Assembly: GCF_032062135.1 (NCBI RefSeq)
Contig: NC_092858.1
Span: 163,763,664-163,827,663, forward strand
DNA length: 64,000 nucleotides
Direction of reading: 5' to 3'
Source: Pyxicephalus adspersus
Taxonomy: Eukaryota; Chordata; Amphibia; Anura; Pyxicephalidae
Position 1 is the stretch's first letter, and the number at the start of each line of letters is the position of its first letter. Both the position numbers and the translations under genes were made by a program. Of the stretch, positions 47,815 to 59,226 are shown in pieces. The notes under the pieces are model-generated. The model did not search any database. It was not told the DNA's origin and saw only the letters and a program-made list of their open reading frames with translations.

Positions 47815-48800
47815 AGAGAGAGAAGTTCAAGAAACACAGTACAGGGGTTACTGGGACAGCATGTGCGAATACAAGCCTGACCACACAGATCTACCATGAG
47901 TCAATATAAAAGGCCTACAACCATAAAAATATTTTTAGCTTTAAAAAGGCAACAGTGGACTGACAAATGACCTAAATCCACTGAGAGACAATGGTTCTGG
48001 ACACTGGGGGAATACATCAAAATGTCACTTTATAATCTCCGTAATGATCCAGTTATGAGGAACCAACCACTTTCAAATCCCAGGATATTACAGGAAAATA
48101 CCATCTTATTATTTTAAAGTCCCTGGAACTTTAGGATTATTATTATTCAGAATGAACTTGAAAATTACCAGATAATTGCAATAAAGAAAAAATAAAAGGG
48201 AAAGGCAATTACAAAATGAAAATAGAAACAGTAATCAAGTGGCATCCAAGCACAAGAGTTGGGTGTGTTTAATGTACAGCTCACATCAACACATCTCTCT
48301 GACACTTCAAAAATAGATCAAGGCGCTTCTGTAGTGTGCAAACCGTTTGGAAAAGTGTGATTGGAAATAACACAATATACTAGAGAACTCACTAATCTAT
48401 TTTTACCAATGGAAATGTACAGATCAGATTTACATTTAAGGAATTTAAGAATAAAGTATGCTGTAATAGTTTAACCATAAATATTGAAGTGAACCAGTCA
48501 CAAAGATGGGTAACTAAAAAAAAAAACCTCTGATAAGAACTCATGTAAGCAGAAACCACATGTCAAAAACAATTGATTACAGACATCTGACCTGTTCATG
48601 TAAGAGCCCAGCCTCCTGGTATGAAGACACAGAAATAGAATGACAGATAAGCCTTATACTTAAAACCTCATTCTTCATAATCTTACCCCATGGTAAACCT
48701 CACTTGTCCCAAGTGTCTAAATATGACTGTACAGATCAATAAGAATCCAAGTGGTCTTACCAAAAAAAATATATTACATTGGCACCAGAACTGGTATATT
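47815..48800. other. Unique-looking stretch
   Basis: Nothing recognised. Confidence 0.5.
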
Positions 48801-49062
48801 ATTGCACAGTATTTATACAGCGCCAACATATTCCATAGAGCTGTAGTTCATAGTCATGTCACTAGCTGTCCCTCTAAGGAGCTCACAATCTAATATCCCT
48901 ACCATAGTCATATGTCTATAACACAGTCAATGTGGGGAAAGCCATTTAACCTAACCATGTTTTTTGAATGTAGGAGGAAACTGGAGTACCTGGAGGAAAC
49001 CCACGCAGACACGGGGAGAACCTGCAAACTCCATGCTAACCACGTGAGCCACCATGCTGCCC
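48801..49062 (-). mobile_element. SINE, inverted, internally deleted
   Basis: The tail (CAGCGCCAACATATTCC) is followed by the body and directly by TAACCACGTGAGCCACCATG. The box-B region between CTCCATG and the head is missing, so this copy would lack a complete internal promoter. Confidence 0.85.
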
Positions 49063-49558
49063 ATCTACATAAATACCATAATTATATATCTATTATATTC
49101 ATATGTCATAAAACGCCCCATTCAGTTCTGATGCCACTGTAATGTATTTATGTTTGTAGGGATGTATACCACAGTAATTTACATAAAAGCGTTGTCTTTA
49201 TCCCAGGCACCACATCTTTTATAATGTCCTACCAAAAAAATGAGGGGTGTGTTAAAAAAATCTTATGTGGAGATATAAATATGAAATGCAATACACCAGG
49301 GCAACCTCCATCCAGATGGAGCTGGGAGGTCAAAATTTTTGAAAATGCACCACTTGCATTTGAATTCTCTTAATGAAATGCAACATTTTATATTAAATTA
49401 TATGAATAAAATGTTAAATAAAAGAGAAACCTTATTTAGAAAACTCCATAGTTGACATCAAGCCATGGGTCGGAGTTCATATCTTCCACTGTATCATGCT
49501 AAGCTAGGAAGCTCCTACTGCAACCTGGGAGTTGAGGTTTCTCTTAGCTCAGGGCACA
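49063..49558. other. Unique-looking stretch
   Basis: Nothing recognised. Confidence 0.5.
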
Positions 49559-49713
49559 CCGAGGATTGTCCATAATCAATCGAACGATCATATTGAAATT
49601 GGAGAAGAGAGCACAGTGGGATGCCACTCCGTCATTCTCTTCCCTTCCTCGCCAAAGAGCAGAATGACGCCATATAGTGCTCGTTCATGCATCGTATACA
49701 TGTGTACGCAGCC
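49559..49713 (-). mobile_element. MITE family M1, truncated copy
   Basis: The right end ATGTGTACGCAGCC is followed by TA. The interior GAGCAGAATGACGCCATATA and CGTTCATGCATCGTA matches the family core. The left terminus is missing. Confidence 0.6.
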
Positions 49714-49792
49714 TAAGACTACAATACAAACAGTAGACAATATCAAGGGCCAACCAATCAAATTTTATGTCTGTCCCTTTAAAAGGTCCCCC

Positions 49793-50116
49793 TCAAATGG
49801 TAATCAATTCACACCCAATTCAATGCAACAGGCATCTCCAATGTAAACACAACCTACTATGTTCTGTATAGCACCTGGGTTATCCCAAAACTTGGGGGTA
49901 CCCTCTGCAACCCATGGCCACTGGCTCAGGCCTGCTTAGTGCCTAAGGGTAATTGCACACCTCGGTGTATTGAGCTTTAAAATAAAATCCTTTTGGCTAC
50001 ATCTTTGATTTCCAACAATACACATCTTCAGAAGGAATGAATAGTTACATAAGAAAAGTGCGTGTAAATAACGAAAATGCAGTACAACCAGAATGTAGAG
50101 GTGTTCATAATAGCGG
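49793..50116 (+). repeat. Direct repeat A, copy 1
   Basis: GTTCTGTATAGCACCTGGGT, AACTTGGGGGTA, GGCTACATC, CAATACACATCTTCAG and ACAACCAGAATGTAGAGG recur in order at 50383-50672. Followed directly by repeat B. Confidence 0.8.
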
Positions 50117-50120
50117 CACC

Positions 50121-50281
50121 AGCTCAGTGTTATCCCAGGTGTAGTCTGGGCTCTGGGGAGAAAGGCAGCAGAAGTCCTGCTTGTTTCTTAAGAGCCAAGT
50201 ATACAAAATATATCTTAAATGCCCGTTTCTCCTTCCCTTTTCTAGCAGATCAGAAGAGGGAACATACAGGTACTGTTTTTA
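50121..50281 (+). repeat. Direct repeat B, copy 1
   Basis: AGCTCAGTGTTATCCCAGGT, GTAGTCTGGG, TCTGGGGAGAAA, GCAGCAG and ACAAAATATATC recur 1,110 bp downstream at 51231-51390. Confidence 0.85.
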
Positions 50282-50382
50282 GTGTGGATGGAGAGAAACA
50301 AATTCATGTCTACAGTATAAACCTGGGCTGGACAATATCAAAAGAAACCCATCAACTGAAGTAATCTCTGTTTCCTGGGAGC

Positions 50383-50672
50383 TGAAATGTTAATAGAATC
50401 TCAACCCAAGCAGCAGGCACCTCCATGGTAAACTACATGTTCTGAATGGTACCTGGGTTATCCTATAACTTGAGGGTATCCCCTGTAGTGCAACCAGGGA
50501 CCACAATCTATTGTTATCAACTTTGCTTGCACAACTAACTGTATGGGGCTTAAAAATAAAATTCGTCTTGCTACATCCTTTCAAACAATACACACCTTCA
50601 GTGTGTATGAAATAAGCACGTAAAAATACCTAAAATGCAGAACAACCAGAATGCAGAGGTGTGAATATAGCC
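50383..50672 (+). repeat. Direct repeat A, copy 2
   Basis: Diverged copy of 49793-50116 in the same orientation (ACATGTTCTGAATGGTACCT, ACAACCAGAATGCAGAGG). The gap to B copy 2 is longer than in the first A-B pair. Confidence 0.8.
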
Positions 50673-50863
50673 TGAAATGAGATTAATAATTGTTGGACTT
50701 AACCAGAACAAAGAAAACTTTGCATTTGTCAAACCATTGGATCATTAGGTATGTGGCCAGCATAAGGTTGGTCTATTTAGTGTTAGCCGGCACCTACATG
50801 ACCCATAATAAATAGTAATGTAGGTTACAGGCTACGTATATCAATCACAATAGAATCACTTCC

Positions 50864-50867
<4 letters not shown>

Positions 50868-50897
<30 letters not shown>
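50868..50897 (+). repeat. (CA)n microsatellite
   Basis: About 15 CA units, within the extra sequence separating A copy 2 from B copy 2. Confidence 0.97.
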
Positions 50898-50899
<2 letters not shown>

Positions 50900-51230
50900 C
50901 ACCATGCAAGGAACAATTGTATCAGGAAGAACTTTTACAAAGAAATACAACTATACCATCCAGCCATAGATACCCCAGATCCAGTGACTTGTAGAATGTG
51001 ACCGCTCTACCGGTAGACTGGGCACTTTGTAAAGCTCTGGGGCTGCACAGTCCTAACAGAAAAAGTTTTCTGCTTTTCCTTGGGCTGCTAAGCACATAAA
51101 AAGCGGCAGATAGAATGTCAACAGCAGCCAGATGGAGAAGGCGTGACATGAGCATTGCATTACCTTCCTCTGTACAGTCATTGTATTATTGCTGGCAGGG
51201 TACTCATACAGGGTCCACCATTGCAGCAAA

Positions 51231-51390
51231 AGCTCAGTGTTATCCCAGGTGTAGTCTGGGATCTGGGGAGAAAAGCAGCAGCAGTCCTGTTGGCTTCCTA
51301 AGAGTCACATATACAAAATATATCCTATAGGTCTGTCTCTCCTCCCTCTGCTACTAGAGAGGAAGAGGGAATTTACAGGTATGGATGGAG
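51231..51390 (+). repeat. Direct repeat B, copy 2
   Basis: Same orientation as 50121-50281, with moderate divergence over the whole length, ending GAAGAGGGAATTTACAGGTA. Confidence 0.85.
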
Positions 51391-52164
51391 GGAGGGGAAG
51401 AAGACAAGGCTGGGCGGTGCACAGACACGGCATGAAACAACCTGCCGCCGTACAATAACCTGACACCTGCCACAGTATTATGGGTGTAATATACACACTG
51501 TAGGAAACTTAGCTGATCCTTAAGGTATCACCATTCAACATTCCAGTGTGTTTGCTTACAGGAAGTCGAAATTGAGAAATATGTAGGCTGCCATTGCGGA
51601 ACTCTCTCTCTTTCTAATATTTATATGTAAAGTTATCCTGTGATTACGCAGATCTAAACTCTAATTCTTTGCGTCACCGACCTGAAACAAGTATCCATGT
51701 AGGTAGTTGGTATTGAGATTAGTATTAGGATATTCATAAAGTCAGCAATGACAGCTCACTAGAATGATTATTTTGTTTGCTTCTTATTGCTTGTATGGGT
51801 GCCTAGCAGCCTGGTCCCATCCCTACCAATTACTATCAATAGTCCGCTTTAGGTTTTACCATTAGGTTACAATATATTACAATTAAATTTGGAATAATAA
51901 AGATTAGTACATGCATCAGGTCTTTATTCCTTTTTATAATATACAATTCATAGTGTTTGTTCTAGTGATCAATGTCAGCAGTAAAGACTGATGGAAAATA
52001 TAAAAAGTTGTCACTACAACAGGAAGAAAGGTAATCAGGAAATCTCTGTTTTAGTAACAGGGGGCAAAGAGGAGATGACCGAAGGTTTTTCATTTTAAAT
52101 GCCGCATATGACCTGCTTTGTCTGCAGTTCAAACACACCTGAAGAGGACATTCTGTGCTTAAAT
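51391..52164. other. Unique-looking stretch
   Basis: Nothing recognised. Confidence 0.5.
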
Positions 52165-52695
52165 CACCCTAGCGATAAACCCGACCTTGGTTCGGGTTAA
52201 AAAAAATTACAATTATCGATAAACCCGAAAATACAGTGAGAAAAGTTTGGGTTTATCGATCACTTACCCAGTCCCGCTGCGATCATCTAGCGTTGTGTTC
52301 CAGCGTCGTCCTCCAGCGTCGGGTGCCTTCTCCGAGAAGAAGAAGCTGGCCGGCGGAGAAGAAAAAGCCCTCAACGATGACGTCGGCGCGTGTGCGGGAA
52401 ATTCAAATTGAAACTCATTCAAACACATTTTGTATTGGATTGAATACAAACTCCTGTATCCAATCCAATACAAAATAATTCAAAATAAATACAAAGTATG
52501 TAATTGGTAAATTCAAACTCTCATTTTGTATTGGATTGGATACAGGAGTTTGTATTGAATTTGAGTTTGAATTTTGTTCTCATTTTGTATTGGATTGAAT
52601 ACAAAGTCCTGTATCCAATCCAATACAAAATAATACAAAATATATTTATGTGGTTTTGTCTATAGGTATGTGACGGACACTAGGGAGGTGTTTTA
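52165..52695. mobile_element. Palindrome-rich element
   Basis: The ends CACCCTAGCGATAAACCC and, inverted, CACCTCCCTAGTGTCC are weakly similar inverted termini. A GC-rich CpG block (52262-52400) is followed by two palindromes built on TTTTGTATTGGATTG (52437-52478, 52581-52631) and an inverted half unit between them. Unclassified DNA transposon derivative. Confidence 0.55.
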
Positions 52696-53548
52696 GAAAA
52701 ATATATTACTATACAATATACCGAATTTTTGCATTTTCAGTTTTTTTCATTTATTTATGTATTCTTGTTTAAGCTGATTTTTGTGTCTTTTATTTAATTT
52801 TATTAAAAGTATTTTTTTTTTTTTTTTACATGATTGTGTGTTTATCTTAGCCCCCATTCTAAATGCACCTTGAAGCCCAGAAAATGCCTGTGGGCACCAA
52901 TTTCCCTCACTTGCAGAGATTTGCTTGCACTTCCTGTTGTTTATTCAAGATAGGAAATTTAGGGGGGAAAAAAGAGCAACTTACACTTACAGTCCACTTA
53001 ATACATGCAGGGAGTTGCATCAGCAGCAGCCATTCAATGGCCAAAGTTGGTCAACGTGCGCTAAGAAGTTCACCATGGAGTCAGCGGCGAAGGTGGCAGC
53101 TTTCTAGGATGCGTCAATGTCAGAATCTTGTACCTGTCATTGCGGTAAGGCACCTGAACACAGGTAAGTCTGAGCTATAATTGGCCAGTATTCTCTGCAT
53201 AACTACCAGTTATAGTAAAGACTCACTACTGAGTACAGCTCCACTTTAAGGAGGAAAGGATGGACCACCACTTTGAATTTTTATATATAAAATGAAATTG
53301 TGTTTTTACCCATTATTCTGCGGTCACAACACCCTCACATTGCACTTTGTGTGGTCTCTATTCTTAGGAACAAGAAATGTTTGTGCATTCTTCACAGGAA
53401 GTGCAACACAACATGTCAAACAGTTTAACATTTATTCACATTTACTGTAAGCAATTTCTATTTTTCCTGTTAGGAATCCTGTTCTGTAAATTGGATACAA
53501 AACTTTTCATAAAACAATTATCTGGAGACCAATAACAGCCAGAAAGTT
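52696..53548. other. Unique-looking stretch
   Basis: A T-run near 52810-52828. A 105-codon frame (52863-53180) has no recognisable domain. Confidence 0.45.
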
Positions 53549-53792
53549 AACTCCTACATGACCAAATTTCCATACAAACATCAGATGATTGTTGCCGGAA
53601 AACCATTGGTTTTCCAATGACAGATGAATGAATGCAAATAGAGACAGGCGAGGGTGAGCACATGGCACCTTGCTGTGCTGTCCTCCATAGGAGTGAACAA
53701 CGTTTTTTCTCAATCGGTCATTCAATAATCCAACATTGGGGACCCTGATGTATACATGGCCGAGAATAATCAGATGGATGTACTTAGCTTTA
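53549..53792. mobile_element. Probable decayed MITE M1 copy
   Basis: ACATCAGATGATTGTTGCCG, a TTTTCCAATGAC core, GAGGGTGAGCACATGGCACC and the end GATGTACTTAGCTTTAG follow the family order with heavy divergence. The 103-codon minus-strand frame across it is a by-product. Confidence 0.4.
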
Positions 53793-54307
53793 GCTCCAAA
53801 ATGGATTTTGCAATCCACTCTCCACTATGCTAAGAACACATGGCCTAACACTCCCCCTCCTCTCCAAAAAATAGTTAAAAAAAATAAACTGCCCCTAGGT
53901 GTGTAGTCAGCTTAGCCCTAGAAAGTCCGGAGAGCACTGTGATAGGTTTGATTATGCAAAGACATCACTTTGTGCAGTTTGGTTTATTGTATCATTTGCT
54001 TTTTTTTCAAGCAGCTATATGCATAAATACTTTGAGACAGCAAAGAACAGCATGTGTCTAAAATTTGCATTGCGGCCATTTACCAAATGTATATGGAAAA
54101 CAAGATTTATGGCAGGGTGGGAGCTTACATGTCTTAAACGGTGGAGGGGGTGGGGACGGTTTCAAAAATTCACACTGGGGCAGAGGACATGGAATCTGCT
54201 CATGTTATTTATAAAGAACATTTTTAATTTACATTCCTGTCGCACTCTTTGCTTTCCCAATATTTTAATTTACCAGAGAAAACATTGTTAAAAGAATAGA
54301 GTGTAAA

Positions 54308-54566
54308 GTACTCTGGCCTTTGCAGTGCTAGGTCCCAGGCTTAAATCTCGGCCAGGACACTATCTGCATGGAGTTACCTCCCAAATTCCAAAAACTTGCA
54401 GATAGGTTAATTGGCTTCCCCCTAGACTGTAATATTAACATATGACTATGGTAGGGACATTAGATTGTGAGCCCCTTTGAGGGACAGCTAGTGACATGAC
54501 TATGGGCTTTGTACAGCGCTGCGTAATATGATGGTGCTATATAAATACTGTTTAGTATTAAAAAAT
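54308..54566 (+). mobile_element. SINE, 5'-truncated
   Basis: Starts at CTCTGGCCTTTGCAGTGC; box-B-like CCAGGCTTAAATCTCGG is present but box A is lost. A deletion removes part of the body after GGAGTTACCTCCC. The tail ends GGTGCTATATAAATACTG. Confidence 0.85.
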
Positions 54567-55266
54567 AAAGGTGCTTCAAGGAAAGGAATATTTTGTCTGA
54601 GAGATGTCAAGATTGCTGCAAGAAATGTCAGCCAGACTTTGGAAATGTTAGTTTTACATCTTGGGCAGAGAGGTGGTGGGGTAAGGGGACCCGGCTGTCT
54701 TAACCGCCAATGTTTCCTAATGATTGATCAGGAGAAACTACAGAGAAGTTAAAAATTAAACTCTAATTTGGATATTTCTTCTGTATCATTGCATGAAAGA
54801 ATTGAGGTCTTTGGACCAGCAAACCAGCTAGGAAACGAGTACATTTAGAAGAAGGTGTAGATACCAGGTTTCTTTTGGAAAAAACACTAGGACATATCTT
54901 AGCCTTTTTTGGGCAAAGCTCCCACAGTTCAGATCCTCTTTATATGTTAGAGATCTCATTTGTTTGTACAGAAGCATTTTAATTCATTGTTGTTACTGTC
55001 TCTTCAACATTTACATAAAGCTAAATTCAGACAAGAGCCGCACATCACTACTCCTGCAGTCCCAGGTGCCTAACTTTAACCGCTATGCACCCAGGAACAG
55101 GAAAGATATATTGACAATCACCAGAATTTGTTAATATGCTCTAGTAAGAAATTTTGGTTCTCTCTGCTTTGATCATCTGCTTTCTTTCTGAACACTTTGC
55201 AATAAAAGCTGTTCTCATAAAAGCTGTTTTTATTGTTCTCAGACACTGCAAGTGAAACCCTCAAAT
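54567..55266. other. Unique-looking stretch
   Basis: Nothing recognised. Confidence 0.5.
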
Positions 55267-55372
55267 TAATAATATTACACAGTATTTATATGGAGCCAAC
55301 ATAATATGCAGCGCTGTACAAAGTCCATAGTCATGTCACTAACTGTCCCTCAAAGGGGTTCTCAATCTAATA
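55267..55372 (-). mobile_element. SINE 3' tail, inverted
   Basis: TTATATGGAGCCAACATAAT, GCAGCGCTGTACAAAGTCC, CTGTCCCTCAAAGGGG. Only the tail is present. Confidence 0.8.
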
Positions 55373-55496
55373 ATATGGGCAAATAGATCTTTTAACTATT
55401 CTCATTCATTTTTATTTTATTCAGGTGTCCATGTGGTTTAGTTGCAGCTAGAAACTGCCGTTTACTTCCTGTCTGAACTTCGCCTAATTAAGAAAA

Positions 55497-55665
55497 TGTG
55501 TTTTTTGGGAAGGGGCCTAAAAGGTCTCTTTAAAAAGCTAGTTATGGAACTGCAAGAATCTTTTTATTGCCACCCCATCTAATCTCTAGAAGTGTTTTCA
55601 AGCCGATGCAATAATTTGTCTGAGGACCCAGCCTGAGAAATAAATGTGGTTTCTATGTCAGAGTA
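55497..55665 (+). repeat. Dispersed repeat pair member
   Basis: Matches 47205-47380 in block order (GGGAAGGGGCCTAAAAGG, TAATCTCTAGAAGTGTTTTC). Confidence 0.5.
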
Positions 55666-57007
55666 TGAAGAATGCAGTCATACTCCATTCCATGCAGAGC
55701 TCAGCAACAAAGCACAAACACGACAAAAGGCTCTGCCCTCATGGCCCGCTGTGCAGTCAGAGTCCTGCTATAGGCTGCAGGTATGAAACATAAAAATTAT
55801 TGGAAAAACAAGTTCAAACTTTAATTGGAACAAGAAAAACATTTTACTTTAAATATAAGGTCCATTTCAAAAAGTGTTCGCCATTTTCTATTTCTTGTTA
55901 TATATAGCAGACTTCCCAGGTCTATGTGTCCTCCTTGCTACAATAAATCAGGGAGAGGCATGACATCACAAACCCTATATTCAACCTCCAGGCTGATAAT
56001 GTAAATAAATTTAATAAAATATTTTTTTAAAAAGATAATATAAAGCTCAATAAAAAAGCAACACAACATAAATTTTATTAACTTCAAGCAGTGGAAGTAT
56101 CTGAATTTAGCTTGGTGCTTTTATATCTTGAAATCAACTGTACAGCAGAGCTCAGAACAAAATATGGCATTGCAACACACAGAGCCAATCAGGTGTGCTG
56201 CAGTGCACATGTACCAACAAGTAACATGCTGATAGAAGAAAATGCACAGCGATAAAGGCGCTCATCAGTCTGTTTCTGCTTTATCCAGGTTTGGGGAGAG
56301 ACCTGTGAGAGAGATAGCTGTGTTGTGTGTCATAGGTGGAAATGGATGGACAGAAATACAAATTCTCTCATACATATATTTCATCTGTGTATTTAAAGTG
56401 ATCTCTAAACTAGAGTACGAATGGGTCAGATTAACCCTTTGTCCTGGTAAACAAGAAAGCAAAGTGTGGGCACAGCTACAGTTTTGGAGTTGTCATCCTA
56501 ACAAAAGTTGATGGTAACTTTCCCAATTGGGTGACAACTGCAATATGTGCGATTTACCTTTTACTGTTAATGTACCTGGAATTAGAATACATTTGTTTAG
56601 TGTCACATACAACAATTTTGCATAAACCACAAAAAAAAAAAAACCCTTAGGGGCTACAAGGTATAAGCACACATTATATTAACAAATTAATGATCATATT
56701 AAAAATGAAATGTTATGATAAGGCCCTTCTATTAAGCTTATGTTTACATTGAGATGTCGGGCTGATGGTGGATATTGGTGGCGCTTGGTCTGGTCAACTG
56801 TTGGATTTGCCATCTTGAAAAGATTGCGGTAGGAGTTTTGGCTATTTATGGTTTTAATACCTGGTAGATATGACGTGTAAAAAATGTATTTTTAGTGTAA
56901 AAAATTATATTTAATGTATTTTGTGTAATCTGTAAAATTTGGGGGTATGTATCTAGAATCATTTTTTCTGCTGTTTATAGCCTAAATAAGATACCAGTCT
57001 CATCAGT
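55666..57007. other. Unique-looking stretch
   Basis: No gene supported. An 89-codon frame (56242-56511) has no domain signature. A-run near 56628. Confidence 0.45.
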
Positions 57008-57038
57008 CCTGAGGAAGCACGTGTTGTGAAACATATTG
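57008..57038 (+). ncRNA. CTGARGA-hairpin-GAAA motif, copy 3
   Basis: CCTGAGGA, then a short degenerate stem, then GAAACATATTG. Same order as 20969-21000 and 34305-34336. More decayed; a functional ribozyme is unlikely. Confidence 0.2.
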
Positions 57039-57778
57039 AACACGCTGCAATTTGATGTACAACTAATATTCTTGTTATATTAAACATATCTCTGATTTTT
57101 TTTAAAAAACACAAAATGTTTGGTTTTCCAATACTTAGTGTTTTGAGCTTTAGGACGCATAGAGAATGTAAGTATTCCCAGCAGGGACACGGATATCAAT
57201 ATAACCCTTAGGAAAGAACGTTTCCACCATTTTCAAAAATCAACAACAAAAGTGTTGGCTATATAGACTATTAGTTTACATAGTTCATTATCAAAATGGT
57301 ACTTACAGGATTAGAAGGCACCTTTTATATATACCAGATATCAAAAAAACAAAAGCTTTGCCCAAAGACACAGATCCAGGTCATGGAGTAACAAAACCAT
57401 CCAACCGATGAATTTCATGTGTGCCAATTTTCATGGACATGCCTTCAAAAAACATTGCTGGAAAACCAGCTGGACCTAAAATAAATTTGTTTTTACATTT
57501 TGTTTTCAAGAAAAATCCAACCTAGCTTGCAGTTGCCACTCCTGCCATCCACTAGAGAGCGCTGTAGATGCTCAATCCCATGCTGGTGAACCAGACACAA
57601 CCATAATTTAGCCGGCCATTACAGCAGCATCATTGATGAGCTCAGACCTCAGCAATATCTAAAGACTTAGACTTATGACTAATTTTATTTTAGCCATAAA
57701 ACCATCAAACACAGAATCCTCAAATAAACTTAAAATTAAATACTCAGCTCAAATTTAATGTTTAAAAGCATTTATCAA
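57039..57778. other. Unique-looking stretch
   Basis: At 57549 CCACTAGAGAGCGC is a single CTCF-like or repeat-derived motif. Nothing else recognised. Confidence 0.45.
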
Positions 57779-57799
57779 AAAAAAAAAAAAAAAAAAAAA
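57779..57799 (+). repeat. Poly-A run
   Basis: About 21 A with no body recognised. Confidence 0.9.
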
Positions 57800-58885
57800 T
57801 ATAACAAAATATCCAAGATTTTGTATTTCCCAAAGGGCTCCTACGCATGTGATTGATATTTTTGAGCGGGGAAATGTCAGCAATGAAAAATGACGTGCAT
57901 TGCAAATAGGTGCCAAAAATGTAATAGCAGCGATTTGTTTTGCTGCATGAAAATAAACTTGTATTTATTATTGTATTGTCTATGTAGAAGCGTAGGCCAA
58001 GCTCTAGGATTAGGGCCCATTTACGTATCAGCATGGTGGCAATACAAAGTAATAAAGATATTTTACCGCATTTTACAATATGCAGGTAGATGTGCATTGC
58101 AGAACTGATATATTCTGATTGCTGTGGATCTACCGAACTGTCCAATCATACAAAATTTGGGTAAATTAGCCTGGTGGCACTGGTTGTGTTTTCATGTTAA
58201 AATAAAAGTGACTGCACTAAATGGGTTAAATAATTGACATGCATATAAATTCCATTTCTAATGCCATCAATGATATTTGTCATTAATATATTCAGTCTGT
58301 TCTGCCAGTATACGCCGAATTTCATGCTATATGGGCACCACACCAGACGCCATACATTATTCATCCCCACAGTTACTTTGTTCCTCTTCTCCAGACATCA
58401 AGGGAACACTTGGAGGAGGGTGAAAAAAAAAAAAAAAAAAACAGACATACACAATATGCAGACTTTTCACACCCTTCTGTGTGCATATTAAACACTAGGC
58501 TTATATTAAAACGTATTTGATTGCATTAGGAATAAGAGAAGTTTTGGCCATATACAGTGACCAACACAGACCAGGATAGACCTTTGTCCAAAAAATAGAT
58601 TTACCAATCTGAGAGGCGAGAGGGCTTTGATGATGATGATTACAATTACTGATCAACCTAAGCAGTAAAATTCTTTCATCCACGCATGCTGCTGGAATGA
58701 ATATCCTATTCCACGCATAGGTTTTATTTTATAAATTGATACCCCAAGTATGTAGGGCATCAGTGGAAAGGAGTCTTAAATTGAACTATAGTTTGAAAAT
58801 TTGCAATCAGGCAGGATTATCATTGTAGAAAAGGCATTGCCTGATAAGACAAACTTAGCTGCCCGTTTGCTACTTTTTTGTGGTT
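57800..58885. other. Unique-looking stretch
   Basis: An A-run at 58424-58441. A 127-codon minus-strand frame (57762-58145) has no recognisable family. Confidence 0.45.
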
Positions 58886-59226
58886 AAAGCAGAACTAAAG
58901 TAAAAACAAAAAAAACACTGCACAGGCGCAAGATTGGGTGACAAGTGCCGATCTCACGGCCCATGTGTGAGATCAGCACTTTTTTCCCTCCCATTCAAGA
59001 GAAGGCTCCTTCTGCACATGCCTGAGATCGGGCATGTGCAGAAGGAGCAGCCAGAGCCCTTCCAGGATGCATGACGTAGGTATCTCTGGAGGCTCCCATT
59101 CAGTCGTGAGCGCCACAAAAGGGGCGGTGCTGCAATTTTTTTTTATAAATACATTTTTACTTTATATAAAAGGGTTGTCCACCCTTTTATGTAAAGTAAA
59201 AATTTTGAGTTTAGGTCAGGTTTAAA
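58886..59226. mobile_element. Triple-hairpin fold-back element
   Basis: The ends GTTAAAGCAGAACTAAAGTA and, inverted, GTTTAAACCTGACCTAAACT resemble those of 10381-11031. Three hairpins lie in a row: 58944-58980 (14-nt arms, one mismatch), 59006-59047 (17-nt perfect arms, 8-nt loop) and 59154-59202 (22-nt arms, one mismatch). Non-autonomous; superfamily unknown. Confidence 0.65.

Noticed and set aside
53899..54291. 130-codon open frame
   Set aside because: No recognised motif; composition follows the local AT-rich background.
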